Shown here: positions 16,813 to 24,745 of the stretch, in pieces
Layout of the letters: each line of letters opens with the position of its first letter
Numbering within the stretch: position 1 is the stretch's first letter
NCBI GenBank assembly: GCA_002429385.1
Contig: DIZL01000025.1
Span: 1 to 63,533, forward strand
Source: Prolixibacteraceae bacterium UBA6029
Lineage (GTDB): Bacteria; Bacteroidota; Bacteroidia; Bacteroidales; Prolixibacteraceae
Direction: 5' to 3'
DNA: 63,533 bases
The notes under the pieces: generated by a model
The model's input: the letters and a program-made list of their open reading frames with translations, nothing else
What the model was told of the DNA's origin: nothing
Database searches by the model: none
Position numbers and translations under genes: made by a program

Positions 16813-18429
16813 ATGAGCAGAAGGGTAATTTTAATATTGATTGTTTTAATGATTTTGGTGATGACCAGTTTAATCGTGGTACAAATCAATTCCATCTATA
16901 AGGCACTCGAAATTAAAGAGGAGCAGTTCAACGCTTCTGTCAACAGTGCATTGGGAAAGGTCTCCAATAAACTTGAGGTTGCAGAGACTTCATTGATCGA
17001 CAAAAAATCATCCCAGTTTGCAGTGGAAGACAATTCGGGAGTTTATCCAAATAATATCCACCGGACGATTCCTGGAACGCTGAGCAAGCACGACGTCCAG
17101 ATATCAATGCAGTATGCTCACAGATTGCAGGGAAGTGCCTATTATGAAGAACTGAACATCGAATATGGAGCATCCGCTTCCAGAAAACCCAGTGAAAGAG
17201 GCAGTCCGGGCGACTTCCCCAATGCTTTTGACATTATTCATGAGAAAGATGGCTATGCAAGCAGGCAGTACGATGAAAGGATGAATCAGTTAGCCCAGTT
17301 GCTCGCCAATACTCAGGTTGCTATTTTTCAAAAGCTTCCGATCGAAGATCGGATTGATGTAAGTACCCTGCCCAGATTCATCAAAACCGAACTGAACAAG
17401 CAAGGGATCAATCTGGATTTCAAGTACGCCGTCAAATCCTTCTCGGCAGGAAAGGAAAGGTTAATCTACGGAGATAAAAACTTCAACTCCAAAAAGAAAA
17501 AGGATTACAATACGCTGCTTTTCCCAAACGATCTGGATGATCTGAAACCCAATTATCTGTTTGTTTACTTTCCGCAGCAGAATACATTTTTACTGAAAGA
17601 AACCGGGATGCTTGTAATTCCCACCTTTGTACTGACAGTCATGCTGATCGGCATCTTCGTATTTACCATTCTGATCATCCTCAGGCAGAAAAAACTGTCG
17701 AACATTAAAAACGACTTCATCAACAACATGACTCATGAGCTGAAAACGCCGATCTCGACCATATCGCTGGCCAGTCAGATGTTGAGGGACAACACGGTAT
17801 CGAATACCCCCAAGACCATTGAACACATATCGGGAATCATATACCAGGAAAGCAAACGGCTCACCACACAGGTTGAAAAAGTACTGCAAATGGCTGTGTT
17901 TAACGAAGGATCATTAAAGCTGAAATTTAAAGAAGTAAATATAAATGCATTAATTAATTCCGTGGCATTAAACTTTGAGCTTCGGGTTAAATCTAAGAAT
18001 GGTGAATTGGTTACCGATTTAAAGGCCAATCCGTCGATCATTAAAGGAGATGAAATGCATATTACCAATGTTTTGTTTAACTTGCTCGATAATGCAGTAA
18101 AATACAGTAAAGACGATCTCAAGATATTGATCTCAACAGATGTGAGAGACAATTATCTGGTGGTATCGGTAACAGATCATGGAATCGGGATTCAAAATGA
18201 ACATGTTGGTCAGATTTTCGAGAGATTTTATCGTGTGCCCACCGGCAATGTACATGATGTAAAAGGATTCGGCCTTGGATTGAGCTACGTCAAGAAAATC
18301 ATAGATGCTCACAAGGGCAAAATAAAAGTTGATAGCGCCATTAATAAGGGAACTAAATTCATGATTTATTTTCCGATAAACATAGAAGAACATGGAAAAA
18401 AAAGTAAAATTGCTGTTAGCCGAGGATGA
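16813..18429 (+). CDS. Sensor histidine kinase, RprX-like
   Basis: 538 residues from the ATG at 16813. TM1 lies at about 4-26, followed by a periplasmic sensor region to about 265, then TM2 (GMLVIPTFVLTVMLIGIFVF), and the cytoplasmic core: H-box NNMTHELKTPISTISLASQM, N-box NVLFNLLDNAVKYS, and the ATP lid DHGIGIQNEHVGQIFERFYR with GFGLGLSYVKKI. It autophosphorylates and passes phosphate to the regulator encoded next, with which it overlaps by 38 bp. The pair resembles RprX/RprY of Bacteroides. The longer frame from 16774 would include the promoter -7 element, so it was rejected. The signal is unknown. Confidence 0.85.
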   Translation: MSRRVILILIVLMILVMTSLIVVQINSIYKALEIKEEQFNASVNSALGKVSNKLEVAETSLIDKKSSQFAVEDNSGVYPNNIHRTIPGTLSKHDVQISMQYAHRLQGSAYYEELNIEYGASASRKPSERGSPGDFPNAFDIIHEKDGYASRQYDERMNQLAQLLANTQVAIFQKLPIEDRIDVSTLPRFIKTELNKQGINLDFKYAVKSFSAGKERLIYGDKNFNSKKKKDYNTLLFPNDLDDLKPNYLFVYFPQQNTFLLKETGMLVIPTFVLTVMLIGIFVFTILIILRQKKLSNIKNDFINNMTHELKTPISTISLASQMLRDNTVSNTPKTIEHISGIIYQESKRLTTQVEKVLQMAVFNEGSLKLKFKEVNINALINSVALNFELRVKSKNGELVTDLKANPSIIKGDEMHITNVLFNLLDNAVKYSKDDLKILISTDVRDNYLVVSVTDHGIGIQNEHVGQIFERFYRVPTGNVHDVKGFGLGLSYVKKIIDAHKGKIKVDSAINKGTKFMIYFPINIEEHGKKSKIAVSRG

Positions 18430-19084
18430 TGAGAACCTTGGATTGTTGCTCAAAGAATACCTGATCGCCAAAGGATATGAAACAGACTTGTATCCTGACG
18501 GAGAAGCAGCCTATAAAGGTTTCACCAAACATCAGCCTTACAGTCTATGCATTCTGGATATCATGATGCCCAAAAAAGATGGAATTTCACTGGCCAAGGA
18601 TATCCGCCTGCTGAATGCGGATGTCCCGATTATCTTCCTTACGGCGAAAAACATGAAGGAAGATGTATTGGAAGGATTCAAAATCGGCGCTGATGATTAC
18701 ATCACCAAGCCTTTTAGTATGGAGGAACTGATCTTCCGTATTGAAGCCATTATGAGACGTGTGAGCCAGGATACGAATTCGCATGAGGATGCCATATACA
18801 AAATGGGAATCTATACGTTCGATTCACGGAAACAAATTCTTTCAGGGGGCGAGGAAGAGGTCAAACTGACCACTAAGGAAGCTGAATTGCTGCGTTTGCT
18901 GGTCAATAATGCCAACAAGGTGCTTGAACGTAACTTCGCCCTGAAAACCATCTGGATCGACGACAATTATTTCAATGCCAGAAGCATGGATGTATACATT
19001 ACCAAACTGAGGAAACATCTGAAAGATGATCCGAAGGTGGAGATCATAAATGTGCATGGCAAAGGCTATAAACTGATCATGTAA
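18392..19084 (+). CDS. OmpR-family response regulator, RprY-like
   Basis: 230 residues. Receiver domain 1-125 with acidic pocket EDDEN, phosphoacceptor Asp in LCILDIMMPKKDG, Thr in FLTAKN and Lys in YITKPFSMEEL; winged-helix DNA-binding domain about 135-230 (LTTKEAELLRLL, RSMDVYITKLRKHL). The N-terminus closely resembles RprY (LLLAEDDENLGLLLKEYL). It is translationally linked to the kinase by a 38-bp overlap in a different frame. It ends just before a perfect hairpin terminator (19095-19125). Confidence 0.9.
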   Translation: MEKKVKLLLAEDDENLGLLLKEYLIAKGYETDLYPDGEAAYKGFTKHQPYSLCILDIMMPKKDGISLAKDIRLLNADVPIIFLTAKNMKEDVLEGFKIGADDYITKPFSMEELIFRIEAIMRRVSQDTNSHEDAIYKMGIYTFDSRKQILSGGEEEVKLTTKEAELLRLLVNNANKVLERNFALKTIWIDDNYFNARSMDVYITKLRKHLKDDPKVEIINVHGKGYKLIM

Positions 19085-19094
19085 TTTTTCTACA

Positions 19095-19125
19095 CTGAGC
19101 GGGTGACTCCAAGTCACCCGCTCAG
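19095..19125. terminator. Perfect 14-bp hairpin between convergent genes
   Basis: CTGAGCGGGTGACT pairs perfectly with AGTCACCCGCTCAG around the loop CCA. It sits between the regulator stop and the stop of the convergent 198-residue gene. A weak A/T tract lies on the minus-strand exit side. The core GTGACT-AGTCAC is shared with the hairpin at 21060-21100. Confidence 0.65.
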
Positions 19126-19129
19126 TACA

Positions 19130-19726
19130 CTACCTGCCTTCGTTCCTTTTGTCCTGGAGCATTTTTATCAGCCTCTCAAGGTATGATTCAAGGTCTTCCC
19201 CGGATAAAATGGGATAGTTTTCCATGGTTGAAGCAAAACCATTGATCAAATCGGTATATCTTCTGAAAGTCGAATTCAGAAGAGTCTCATCGTTGGTTTC
19301 CCAATACTGGCCTTCGTCTGATAATTTAAAATCAGCAAAATATTTGTTGTTAAGATAGTGGAAGAGCTGGATGATAAACATGTGTAATTCGGCACCTGCA
19401 TATTGTGTTTTAACCGATAGCATATAGAGGTACTCTCTTTCGGGTTGCTCTGGTGTGTGTCCCCAAAAAACCAGGTGTGAAGGACTACTCAATCGTCCGT
19501 TGGAAAGAAAGGAAACCGATATTGTTTCGCAATTGGTCGGAGTAAAAGTAATGCCGTAAATATCTTGATTGTAATCGGGCTTGCCAATAGAGTTTTCAGG
19601 AAAATGTCGCTCGTAAATGTTATATTTCCATCGGTATACTTTGGCGATGTCTTCAATCTCAACAATCAGTTCAGACAATAAATCCGGATTGGCAATTCTA
19701 CCACTATAATGAAAGCTTAAACCCAT
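19130..19726 (-). CDS. Hypothetical cytosolic protein
   Basis: 198 residues, no signal peptide or membrane segment. I do not recognise a named family, though the style of the sequence (MGLSFHYSGRI, ETISVSFLSNGRL, ELHMFIIQLFHYLNNKYF) suggests a conserved Bacteroidota protein with an alpha/beta fold. The C-terminal ~25 residues are a charged helix (LESYLERLIKMLQDKRNEG). It is transcribed separately from the chitinase upstream (45-bp gap), possibly as a two-gene unit. Function unknown. Confidence 0.7.
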   Translation of the reverse strand: MGLSFHYSGRIANPDLLSELIVEIEDIAKVYRWKYNIYERHFPENSIGKPDYNQDIYGITFTPTNCETISVSFLSNGRLSSPSHLVFWGHTPEQPEREYLYMLSVKTQYAGAELHMFIIQLFHYLNNKYFADFKLSDEGQYWETNDETLLNSTFRRYTDLINGFASTMENYPILSGEDLESYLERLIKMLQDKRNEGR

Positions 19727-19770
19727 TTGTATCGAATTCTAATTTCAAGACTAAGGTAATCAAAAATTCA

Positions 19771-21009
19771 CTACTTTACAAACATCTTTGAACAATTGCC
19801 TTCCGCAGAAGTAATCCTGCAAAGGTAGGTTCCAACATGTAAGGAAGAAATATCAATCCGGGCTGATGATCCAATTCTATTTTGAAGTTTACTTGTTTTC
19901 ACAAGCTTTCCCTGAATAGTTAACACCTCAACGGAGACGGTCTCTCCGGAATTAAGGTTTTCGATAATCAGTTCGTTGCCGGCAGGATTTGGATATATCT
20001 TCAGTGGACCGGGCTGTTTTGGATCAATTGCAGCTGTGGCTTGTAACGAATCTGCCGTTGATGAGATCACTTTCAGCAGGGATTTACTTCCAACGGCATC
20101 ATTTGACAATTCCCAGATCATCACTCCTGAAGCTTCGGATAGGGCCAGTTTGGTCTTCTTCCTAATGGTTGACATCCCGTTGTAATAAATTGTATCGCCA
20201 ACCTGGTCCTTTTGCCAGGCATCAGGATATTTGGCCAGAATATCCACATAATTGAAGCTTCCTGTTGTTTTATAAAAACCGTATCCATAGAAAGGCACAC
20301 CCAGGCAAAGCTGTCCTTTGGTTACTCCTCTTTTCTTAAAGTCGCTTATCATTTGTTGGGCATACGAGTAAGGCGAGTGCTGCCCGGGATTTTTCATATC
20401 CCAGTTACCTTTTAAATCATATGCCATCAGGTTTACCCAATCGAAATACTGAAAGGCAGTATTTGGAATATTTTCATTTCCCCAACCGACAGCAGTAGAC
20501 AGCAAGAAGCCCTTCGGCTTCAGCGAATCTGACAACTGCTTAATAAATGCGCCGTAATTTGAATTGATAGCCGGGCCTTCCTCATCTACATCCAGTCCGT
20601 CAAGACTAAACTTATTCAGGTAAATGATGATTTTATGAATGAAGGCTGCCCTTTGAACGGAAGTGCTAATCTGGCTTTGAAAGTAAGTCTTTATTGGTGG
20701 ATCTGCTGAATCTGCTCCGCCGAGCGAAATAAGGACTTTTACCTTGTTTTGGTGTGCCTTTGCTACCAGAACCGTTAGCCCATTGTTGTCATCAGCCAAA
20801 TCACCTGCGGCATTTGGATTCTGAAAGGCATAATTCAGATGGGTCACCTTCTTATAATCGAAATTCTGCGCAAAAGCAGTTACATCAATCCAGTTGGGCA
20901 CATAGCCAATGATACGGAATGAGGAGGTTTGAGCCTGCACCTTTGCTGATGAAGAAGCCAGGCAAATGACAAGTAATAAAACTATAGGATACTTTAAAAA
21001 TATCTTCAT
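19771..21009 (-). CDS. GH18 chitinase with T9SS sorting domain
   Basis: 412 residues from the ATG at 21009, which begins a good signal peptide (MKIFLKYPIVLLLVICLASS, cleavage near VQAQ). The open frame extends 26 codons further but that part runs into the terminator hairpin of lepA. GH18 barrel about 30-330: RIIGYVPNW, VKVLISLGG and the catalytic DGLDVDEEGP (DxxDxDxE, Glu as acid). Residues about 340-412 are a T9SS type A sorting domain (PLKIYPNPAGNELIIENL). It likely hydrolyses chitin or related GlcNAc polymers at the cell surface. Related GH18 endo-glycosidases are an alternative. Confidence 0.9.
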   Translation of the reverse strand: MKIFLKYPIVLLLVICLASSSAKVQAQTSSFRIIGYVPNWIDVTAFAQNFDYKKVTHLNYAFQNPNAAGDLADDNNGLTVLVAKAHQNKVKVLISLGGADSADPPIKTYFQSQISTSVQRAAFIHKIIIYLNKFSLDGLDVDEEGPAINSNYGAFIKQLSDSLKPKGFLLSTAVGWGNENIPNTAFQYFDWVNLMAYDLKGNWDMKNPGQHSPYSYAQQMISDFKKRGVTKGQLCLGVPFYGYGFYKTTGSFNYVDILAKYPDAWQKDQVGDTIYYNGMSTIRKKTKLALSEASGVMIWELSNDAVGSKSLLKVISSTADSLQATAAIDPKQPGPLKIYPNPAGNELIIENLNSGETVSVEVLTIQGKLVKTSKLQNRIGSSARIDISSLHVGTYLCRITSAEGNCSKMFVK

Positions 21010-21059
21010 GATGCAATAGACTTTAATTGCATTAAAGATAACATTAATTCGGAGTTTCC

Positions 21060-21100
21060 TATTAGTGAGGAGGTGACTTTGAGTCACCTCCTCACTAATA
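21060..21100 (-). terminator. Perfect 19-bp hairpin downstream of lepA
   Basis: 21060-21078 is the exact reverse complement of 21082-21100 with loop TTG. It is 11 bp beyond the lepA stop. Shares the GTGACT-AGTCAC core with 19095-19125, so it is both a likely terminator and a member of a repeat family. Confidence 0.65.
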
Positions 21101-21111
21101 GCAGTATATCA

Positions 21112-22899
21112 TCAATCCAGTTTCAGTACGGCCAGAAATGCATTCTGCGGTACTTCCACATTGCCGATCTGCTTCATGCGTTTCTTCCCTTTTTTCTGTT
21201 TCTCGAGCAGTTTCCGCTTACGGGTTATATCTCCCCCGTAACATTTGGCCGTTACGTCTTTACGCACTGCTTTAACAGTTTCTCTGGATATAATCTTGGC
21301 ACCGATGGCAGCCTGTATGGCAATATCGAACTGCTGGCGGGGGATCAGCTCTTTCAGCTTCTCGCACATACGCTTACCAAAATTATAGGCATTGCTCACA
21401 TGGATAAGGGTCGATAAGGCATCCACCATTTCTCCGTTCAGCAGGATATCCAGGCGCACCAATTTGGCCGGACGGAAATCGAGTACATGGTAATCGAAGG
21501 ATGCATACCCTTTTGAAATGCTTTTAAGCTTGTCATAGAAGTCGAACACAATTTCACCCAGAGGAAGATCAAACATCAGTTCAACCCGGTCTGTAGTGAG
21601 GTATTCCTGCTTAATCAGCGTGCCCCGTTTTTCGAGGCACAGGGTCATGATCGACCCGATATAGTCAACTGCTGTTATAATGTTGGCACGGATAAACGGC
21701 TCATCAATATCGTCAATGGTTGTGGTAGCTGGAAGTCCTGAGGGATTATATACATTGATGGTTACCCCCTTGGTTGTATGAACATGATAAAGCACGTTTG
21801 GTACGGTTGTAATCACGTTCATATCGTATTCACGGTCCAGACGTTCCTGCACGATTTCCATGTGCAGCAAACCCAGAAATCCGCAACGGAAACCGAATCC
21901 CAATGCAGCAGACGATTCAGGTTCGTAGGTCAGCGAAGCATCATTAAGTTGCAGCTTTTCCATGGCAGAACGAAGGTCTTCGTAGTCTTCCGAATCAATC
22001 GGGTAAACCCCTGCAAAGACCATTGGCTTTACTTCCTCAAAACCTGCAATGGCTTTATCGCAGGGCGCCTTCACATGGGTAACCGTATCACCCACCTTGA
22101 CCTCACGGGCGGTTTTAATACTGCAGATGATGTATCCAACGCTGCCGGCTTTCAGTTCAGGACGTTCAAAGAGTCCAAGCTTAAGTGCACCGACTTCGTC
22201 CACGATATATTCTTTTGATGCATTTACGAATTTAACCTGGTCGCCTTTCTTAATAATCCCATTTTCTACTTTCAGATAGGCTATCACTCCACGGAAGGTA
22301 TTAAACACCGAGTCAAAGATCAACGCCTGAAGCGGCGCATCTTCCACACCCTTTGGTTCAGGAATGTCTTTTACGATCCGTTCAAGAATCTCTTCAATGC
22401 CCAAGCCTGTTTTCCCGCTGGCGCGAATAATATCCGTGCGTTTACACCCTATCAATCCGATAATCTGGTCCTCAACGATTTCAGGCATGGCATTATCCAG
22501 ATCCATCTTGTTCAGGATAGGAATAATCTCCAGATCATGTTCTATAGCCAGGTATAAATTGGAAATCGTTTGCGCCTGTATCCCCTGTGTGGCATCAATG
22601 ATGAGCAAAGCGCCCTCGCATGCAGCAATAGAACGTGAAACTTCATACGAAAAGTCTACGTGTCCGGGGGTATCAATCAGGTTCAGTATATATTCCTGAC
22701 CGTTCAGGCTGTACTGCATCTGGATGGCATGGCTCTTTATGGTGATTCCACGCTCCTGTTCAAGGTCCATACTGTCAAGAACCTGGGCCTTCATGGCCCG
22801 GCCATCCACTGTTTTGGTATATTCGAGTAGCCTGTCGGCCAATGTACTTTTCCCGTGATCGATATGCGCAATAATACAAAAATTACGTATGTTCTTCAT
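21112..22899 (-). CDS. lepA: Elongation factor 4
   Basis: 595 residues, full length. GTPase domain with G1 AHIDHGKSTLADRLLE, switch motifs RGITIKS and DTPGHVDFSYEVSRS, G4 NKMDLDNA; then EF-G-like domains and the LepA-specific C-terminal domain ending KCYGGDITRKRKLLEKQKKGKKRM. It promotes back-translocation or remodelling of ribosomes in the cytoplasm. Single gene, closed by a strong hairpin. Confidence 0.98.
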   Translation of the reverse strand: MKNIRNFCIIAHIDHGKSTLADRLLEYTKTVDGRAMKAQVLDSMDLEQERGITIKSHAIQMQYSLNGQEYILNLIDTPGHVDFSYEVSRSIAACEGALLIIDATQGIQAQTISNLYLAIEHDLEIIPILNKMDLDNAMPEIVEDQIIGLIGCKRTDIIRASGKTGLGIEEILERIVKDIPEPKGVEDAPLQALIFDSVFNTFRGVIAYLKVENGIIKKGDQVKFVNASKEYIVDEVGALKLGLFERPELKAGSVGYIICSIKTAREVKVGDTVTHVKAPCDKAIAGFEEVKPMVFAGVYPIDSEDYEDLRSAMEKLQLNDASLTYEPESSAALGFGFRCGFLGLLHMEIVQERLDREYDMNVITTVPNVLYHVHTTKGVTINVYNPSGLPATTTIDDIDEPFIRANIITAVDYIGSIMTLCLEKRGTLIKQEYLTTDRVELMFDLPLGEIVFDFYDKLKSISKGYASFDYHVLDFRPAKLVRLDILLNGEMVDALSTLIHVSNAYNFGKRMCEKLKELIPRQQFDIAIQAAIGAKIISRETVKAVRKDVTAKCYGGDITRKRKLLEKQKKGKKRMKQIGNVEVPQNAFLAVLKLD

Positions 22900-22969
22900 T
22901 CCTACACTTTCTAAAGACCTTATTAATCAATTACTCCGGTCGCGTTTGGTGCAAAGATATCTAATTTTT

Positions 22970-23010
22970 ATCAATCCCTGACAGGCTTTTGAGCCCTGTC
23001 AGGGATTGAT
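22970..23010. repeat. Perfect 16-bp stem palindrome upstream of lepA
   Basis: 22970-22985 pairs exactly with 22995-23010 around a 9-nt loop; core CCCTGACAGG / CCTGTCAGGG. It lies in the divergent region between lepA and the DUF6452 gene and is of the dispersed intergenic palindrome type. Confidence 0.7.
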
Positions 23011-23088
23011 CAGTTAAAAATTTATCTTCGCATTCCAATTCAGGCTGAATATACCTACCTTTGGGGCATTCCAAAAAAGCGCATTCCA

Positions 23089-23547
23089 ATGAAGCAATTT
23101 TTGATACTGTTCGGTATTCTGTTGGTTATCTTTTCCTGTAAGGAGATTTATGAAGTACCTCCGCACTCCTTGCTTCAGGCTACGATCACAAACGATACCA
23201 CCCAATTGAAGATGACTTCAAAAGTTACCGTTCAGGGAATCGGGCGTGATAGCCTGTGGATTTCAGATACCAGTGTAAGCCTGATCAGTATACCCTTATC
23301 GACAAAGGATACAACCAGCTACATTGTTTCGTTTGATTCGAAGGTTGACACTATTTCTTTCATCCATACAAGTATCCAGAAATATGCCTCCATGGAGACC
23401 GGTTTCTACTACGAATACAAACTAAAATCGATTAAATCAACCCATCACAGGATTCTGTCCATCGACATTACCGACAGTCTTGTAACCACTATATGGCATG
23501 AGAATATTAAAATTAACATTCTTCCTCTGTCTGTTGGCAGCAATTAG
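23089..23547 (+). CDS. DUF6452-like lipoprotein
   Basis: 152 residues. A lipoprotein signal (LLVIFSC, Cys about 17) is followed by a beta-rich domain (SKVTVQGIGRDSLWISDTSV, YYEYKLKSIKSTHHRILSID). It resembles the Bacteroidota DUF6452 family, which commonly pairs with a DUF6048 gene as here. It overlaps the next gene by 50 bp in another frame, which suggests translational coupling. Envelope location is likely; function unknown. Confidence 0.65.
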   Translation: MKQFLILFGILLVIFSCKEIYEVPPHSLLQATITNDTTQLKMTSKVTVQGIGRDSLWISDTSVSLISIPLSTKDTTSYIVSFDSKVDTISFIHTSIQKYASMETGFYYEYKLKSIKSTHHRILSIDITDSLVTTIWHENIKINILPLSVGSN

Positions 23548-24307
23548 CTTCGGACAGGCCCGTCAGGTTCATAAGGAGAAGGAAAGGGAAAAGAAAGTAA
23601 AACCCAAAAGAACGGATAACTATATTCGTTTAAAAGGCCTCCGTTTCGGAATGGATGTAACCCGTCCGTTTCAGTATTTATGGACCAAAGGTGATCGCTA
23701 TGGCACTGAATTCTCGGGAGATCTTGAAATTAGTCCTAACCTCTTTCCGGTCTTTGAATCCGGCTATGAGTTCATGAAAATAAAGACTGCCTATGTTGAT
23801 TATTCCGGACAGGGGAGCTATTCACGTTTTGGGATGGATTACAACTTTCTTCAGGCGGAGAATAAAAACGACAAGAATATCCTGTACGGTGGCATTCGTT
23901 ATGGCTTTTCCCTGGCCAGCCAGAAAGTAAATAATTACCTGATTAATTCATACTGGGGACCCACAACGGGCAGCTTCCCAAACCAGAAATTCTTTGCCCA
24001 GTGGGGTGAAATTCTTCTTGGGATGAAAGGTGAAGTCTTTCACAACTTCTACATGGGCTGGAGCATACGCTGTAAAATACAATTAAATAACAAGACGATC
24101 GGCTATCCTCCAGCCTACTTTATCCCCGGCTTCGGAAAGGCCGCAAACGGAACAAACTTCGATCTTACCTATTCAGTTTACTACAACATTCCATGGGATT
24201 TCCGCAAAAACATTGGAGTAAAGAAGCCCGAGCCGATAAAGGTAAAAGCTAAACCGGTAAAAAAGCCTGTAGCCAAAAAGCCTGTACTTAAAAAGCTGAC
24301 AGACTAA
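23498..24307 (+). CDS. DUF6048-like outer-membrane beta-barrel protein
   Basis: 269 residues. Signal peptide (LTFFLCLLAAISFGQ), then alternating aromatic beta-strands of a small barrel (YIRLKGLRFGMDVTRPFQYLW read in part, ILYGGIRYGFSLAS, FYMGWSIRCKIQLN) and a terminal Lys/Pro tail (KAKPVKKPVAKKPVLKK) expected to face the periplasm or cell wall. The signal peptide fixes the start inside the upstream gene. Family assignment rests on gene pairing and overall look. Confidence 0.65.
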   Translation: MRILKLTFFLCLLAAISFGQARQVHKEKEREKKVKPKRTDNYIRLKGLRFGMDVTRPFQYLWTKGDRYGTEFSGDLEISPNLFPVFESGYEFMKIKTAYVDYSGQGSYSRFGMDYNFLQAENKNDKNILYGGIRYGFSLASQKVNNYLINSYWGPTTGSFPNQKFFAQWGEILLGMKGEVFHNFYMGWSIRCKIQLNNKTIGYPPAYFIPGFGKAANGTNFDLTYSVYYNIPWDFRKNIGVKKPEPIKVKAKPVKKPVAKKPVLKKLTD

Positions 24308-24349
24308 GGAATAGTTATTGCCCTGATGTATAACCCCTAAACAAAAATA

Positions 24350-24364
24350 ACCGGCTTTGCCGGT
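24350..24364. terminator. Bidirectional terminator between convergent genes
   Basis: ACCGGC-TTT-GCCGGT. On the minus strand it is followed by TATTTTTG; on the plus strand by CATTTTAATT. Serves the DUF6048 gene and the Cys-rich gene. Confidence 0.7.
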
Positions 24365-24409
24365 CATTTTAATTCTATCTAATCGAAAAAAGAAATTATC
24401 CTTTGATCA

Positions 24410-24631
24410 TTATTTTGCAGGAGCAGTTGTTGCATTCTTATTGCAGCAAGCCTTTTTGTTTGCTGTAGTGCAAGCTTTTTTGTCTGTTGAAGAACAACAA
24501 GCCTTTTTGTCTTTAGCAGTGCATGTTGTTGTTTCTGCTTTCTTGGTGTTGTCTTTGTTTGATGCCATTATACTTGAGGAGGCTAAACCCATTGTAAATG
24601 TGACAACCAGAATCATTGCTAATCTTTTCAT
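24410..24631 (-). CDS. Small secreted Cys/Lys-rich protein
   Basis: 73 residues: a signal peptide (cleavage near IMASN), then a mature peptide of about 49 residues with seven Cys in repeated KKAC or KKACC blocks (TCTAKDKKACCSS, DKKACTTANKKACC). Regular Cys pairs within a Lys/Thr matrix suggest metal binding or disulfide-linked structure in the periplasm. I do not recognise a named family. It is a monocistronic minus-strand gene closed by the hairpin at 24350-24364. Confidence 0.65.
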   Translation of the reverse strand: MKRLAMILVVTFTMGLASSSIMASNKDNTKKAETTTCTAKDKKACCSSTDKKACTTANKKACCNKNATTAPAK

Positions 24632-24745
24632 GATATTATAATTTTAAATGGTTAATTTCAAATTCTTTGGCCAAGCTAAAACTAATTATCCGAATTACAA
24701 AGCCCGTTAACAATTATTTAGAATTGATTTAAATAACAGGATAGA

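Noticed and set aside
21010..21087. N-terminal extension of the chitinase
   Set aside because: The additional 26 codons precede the signal peptide and overlap the lepA terminator hairpin.
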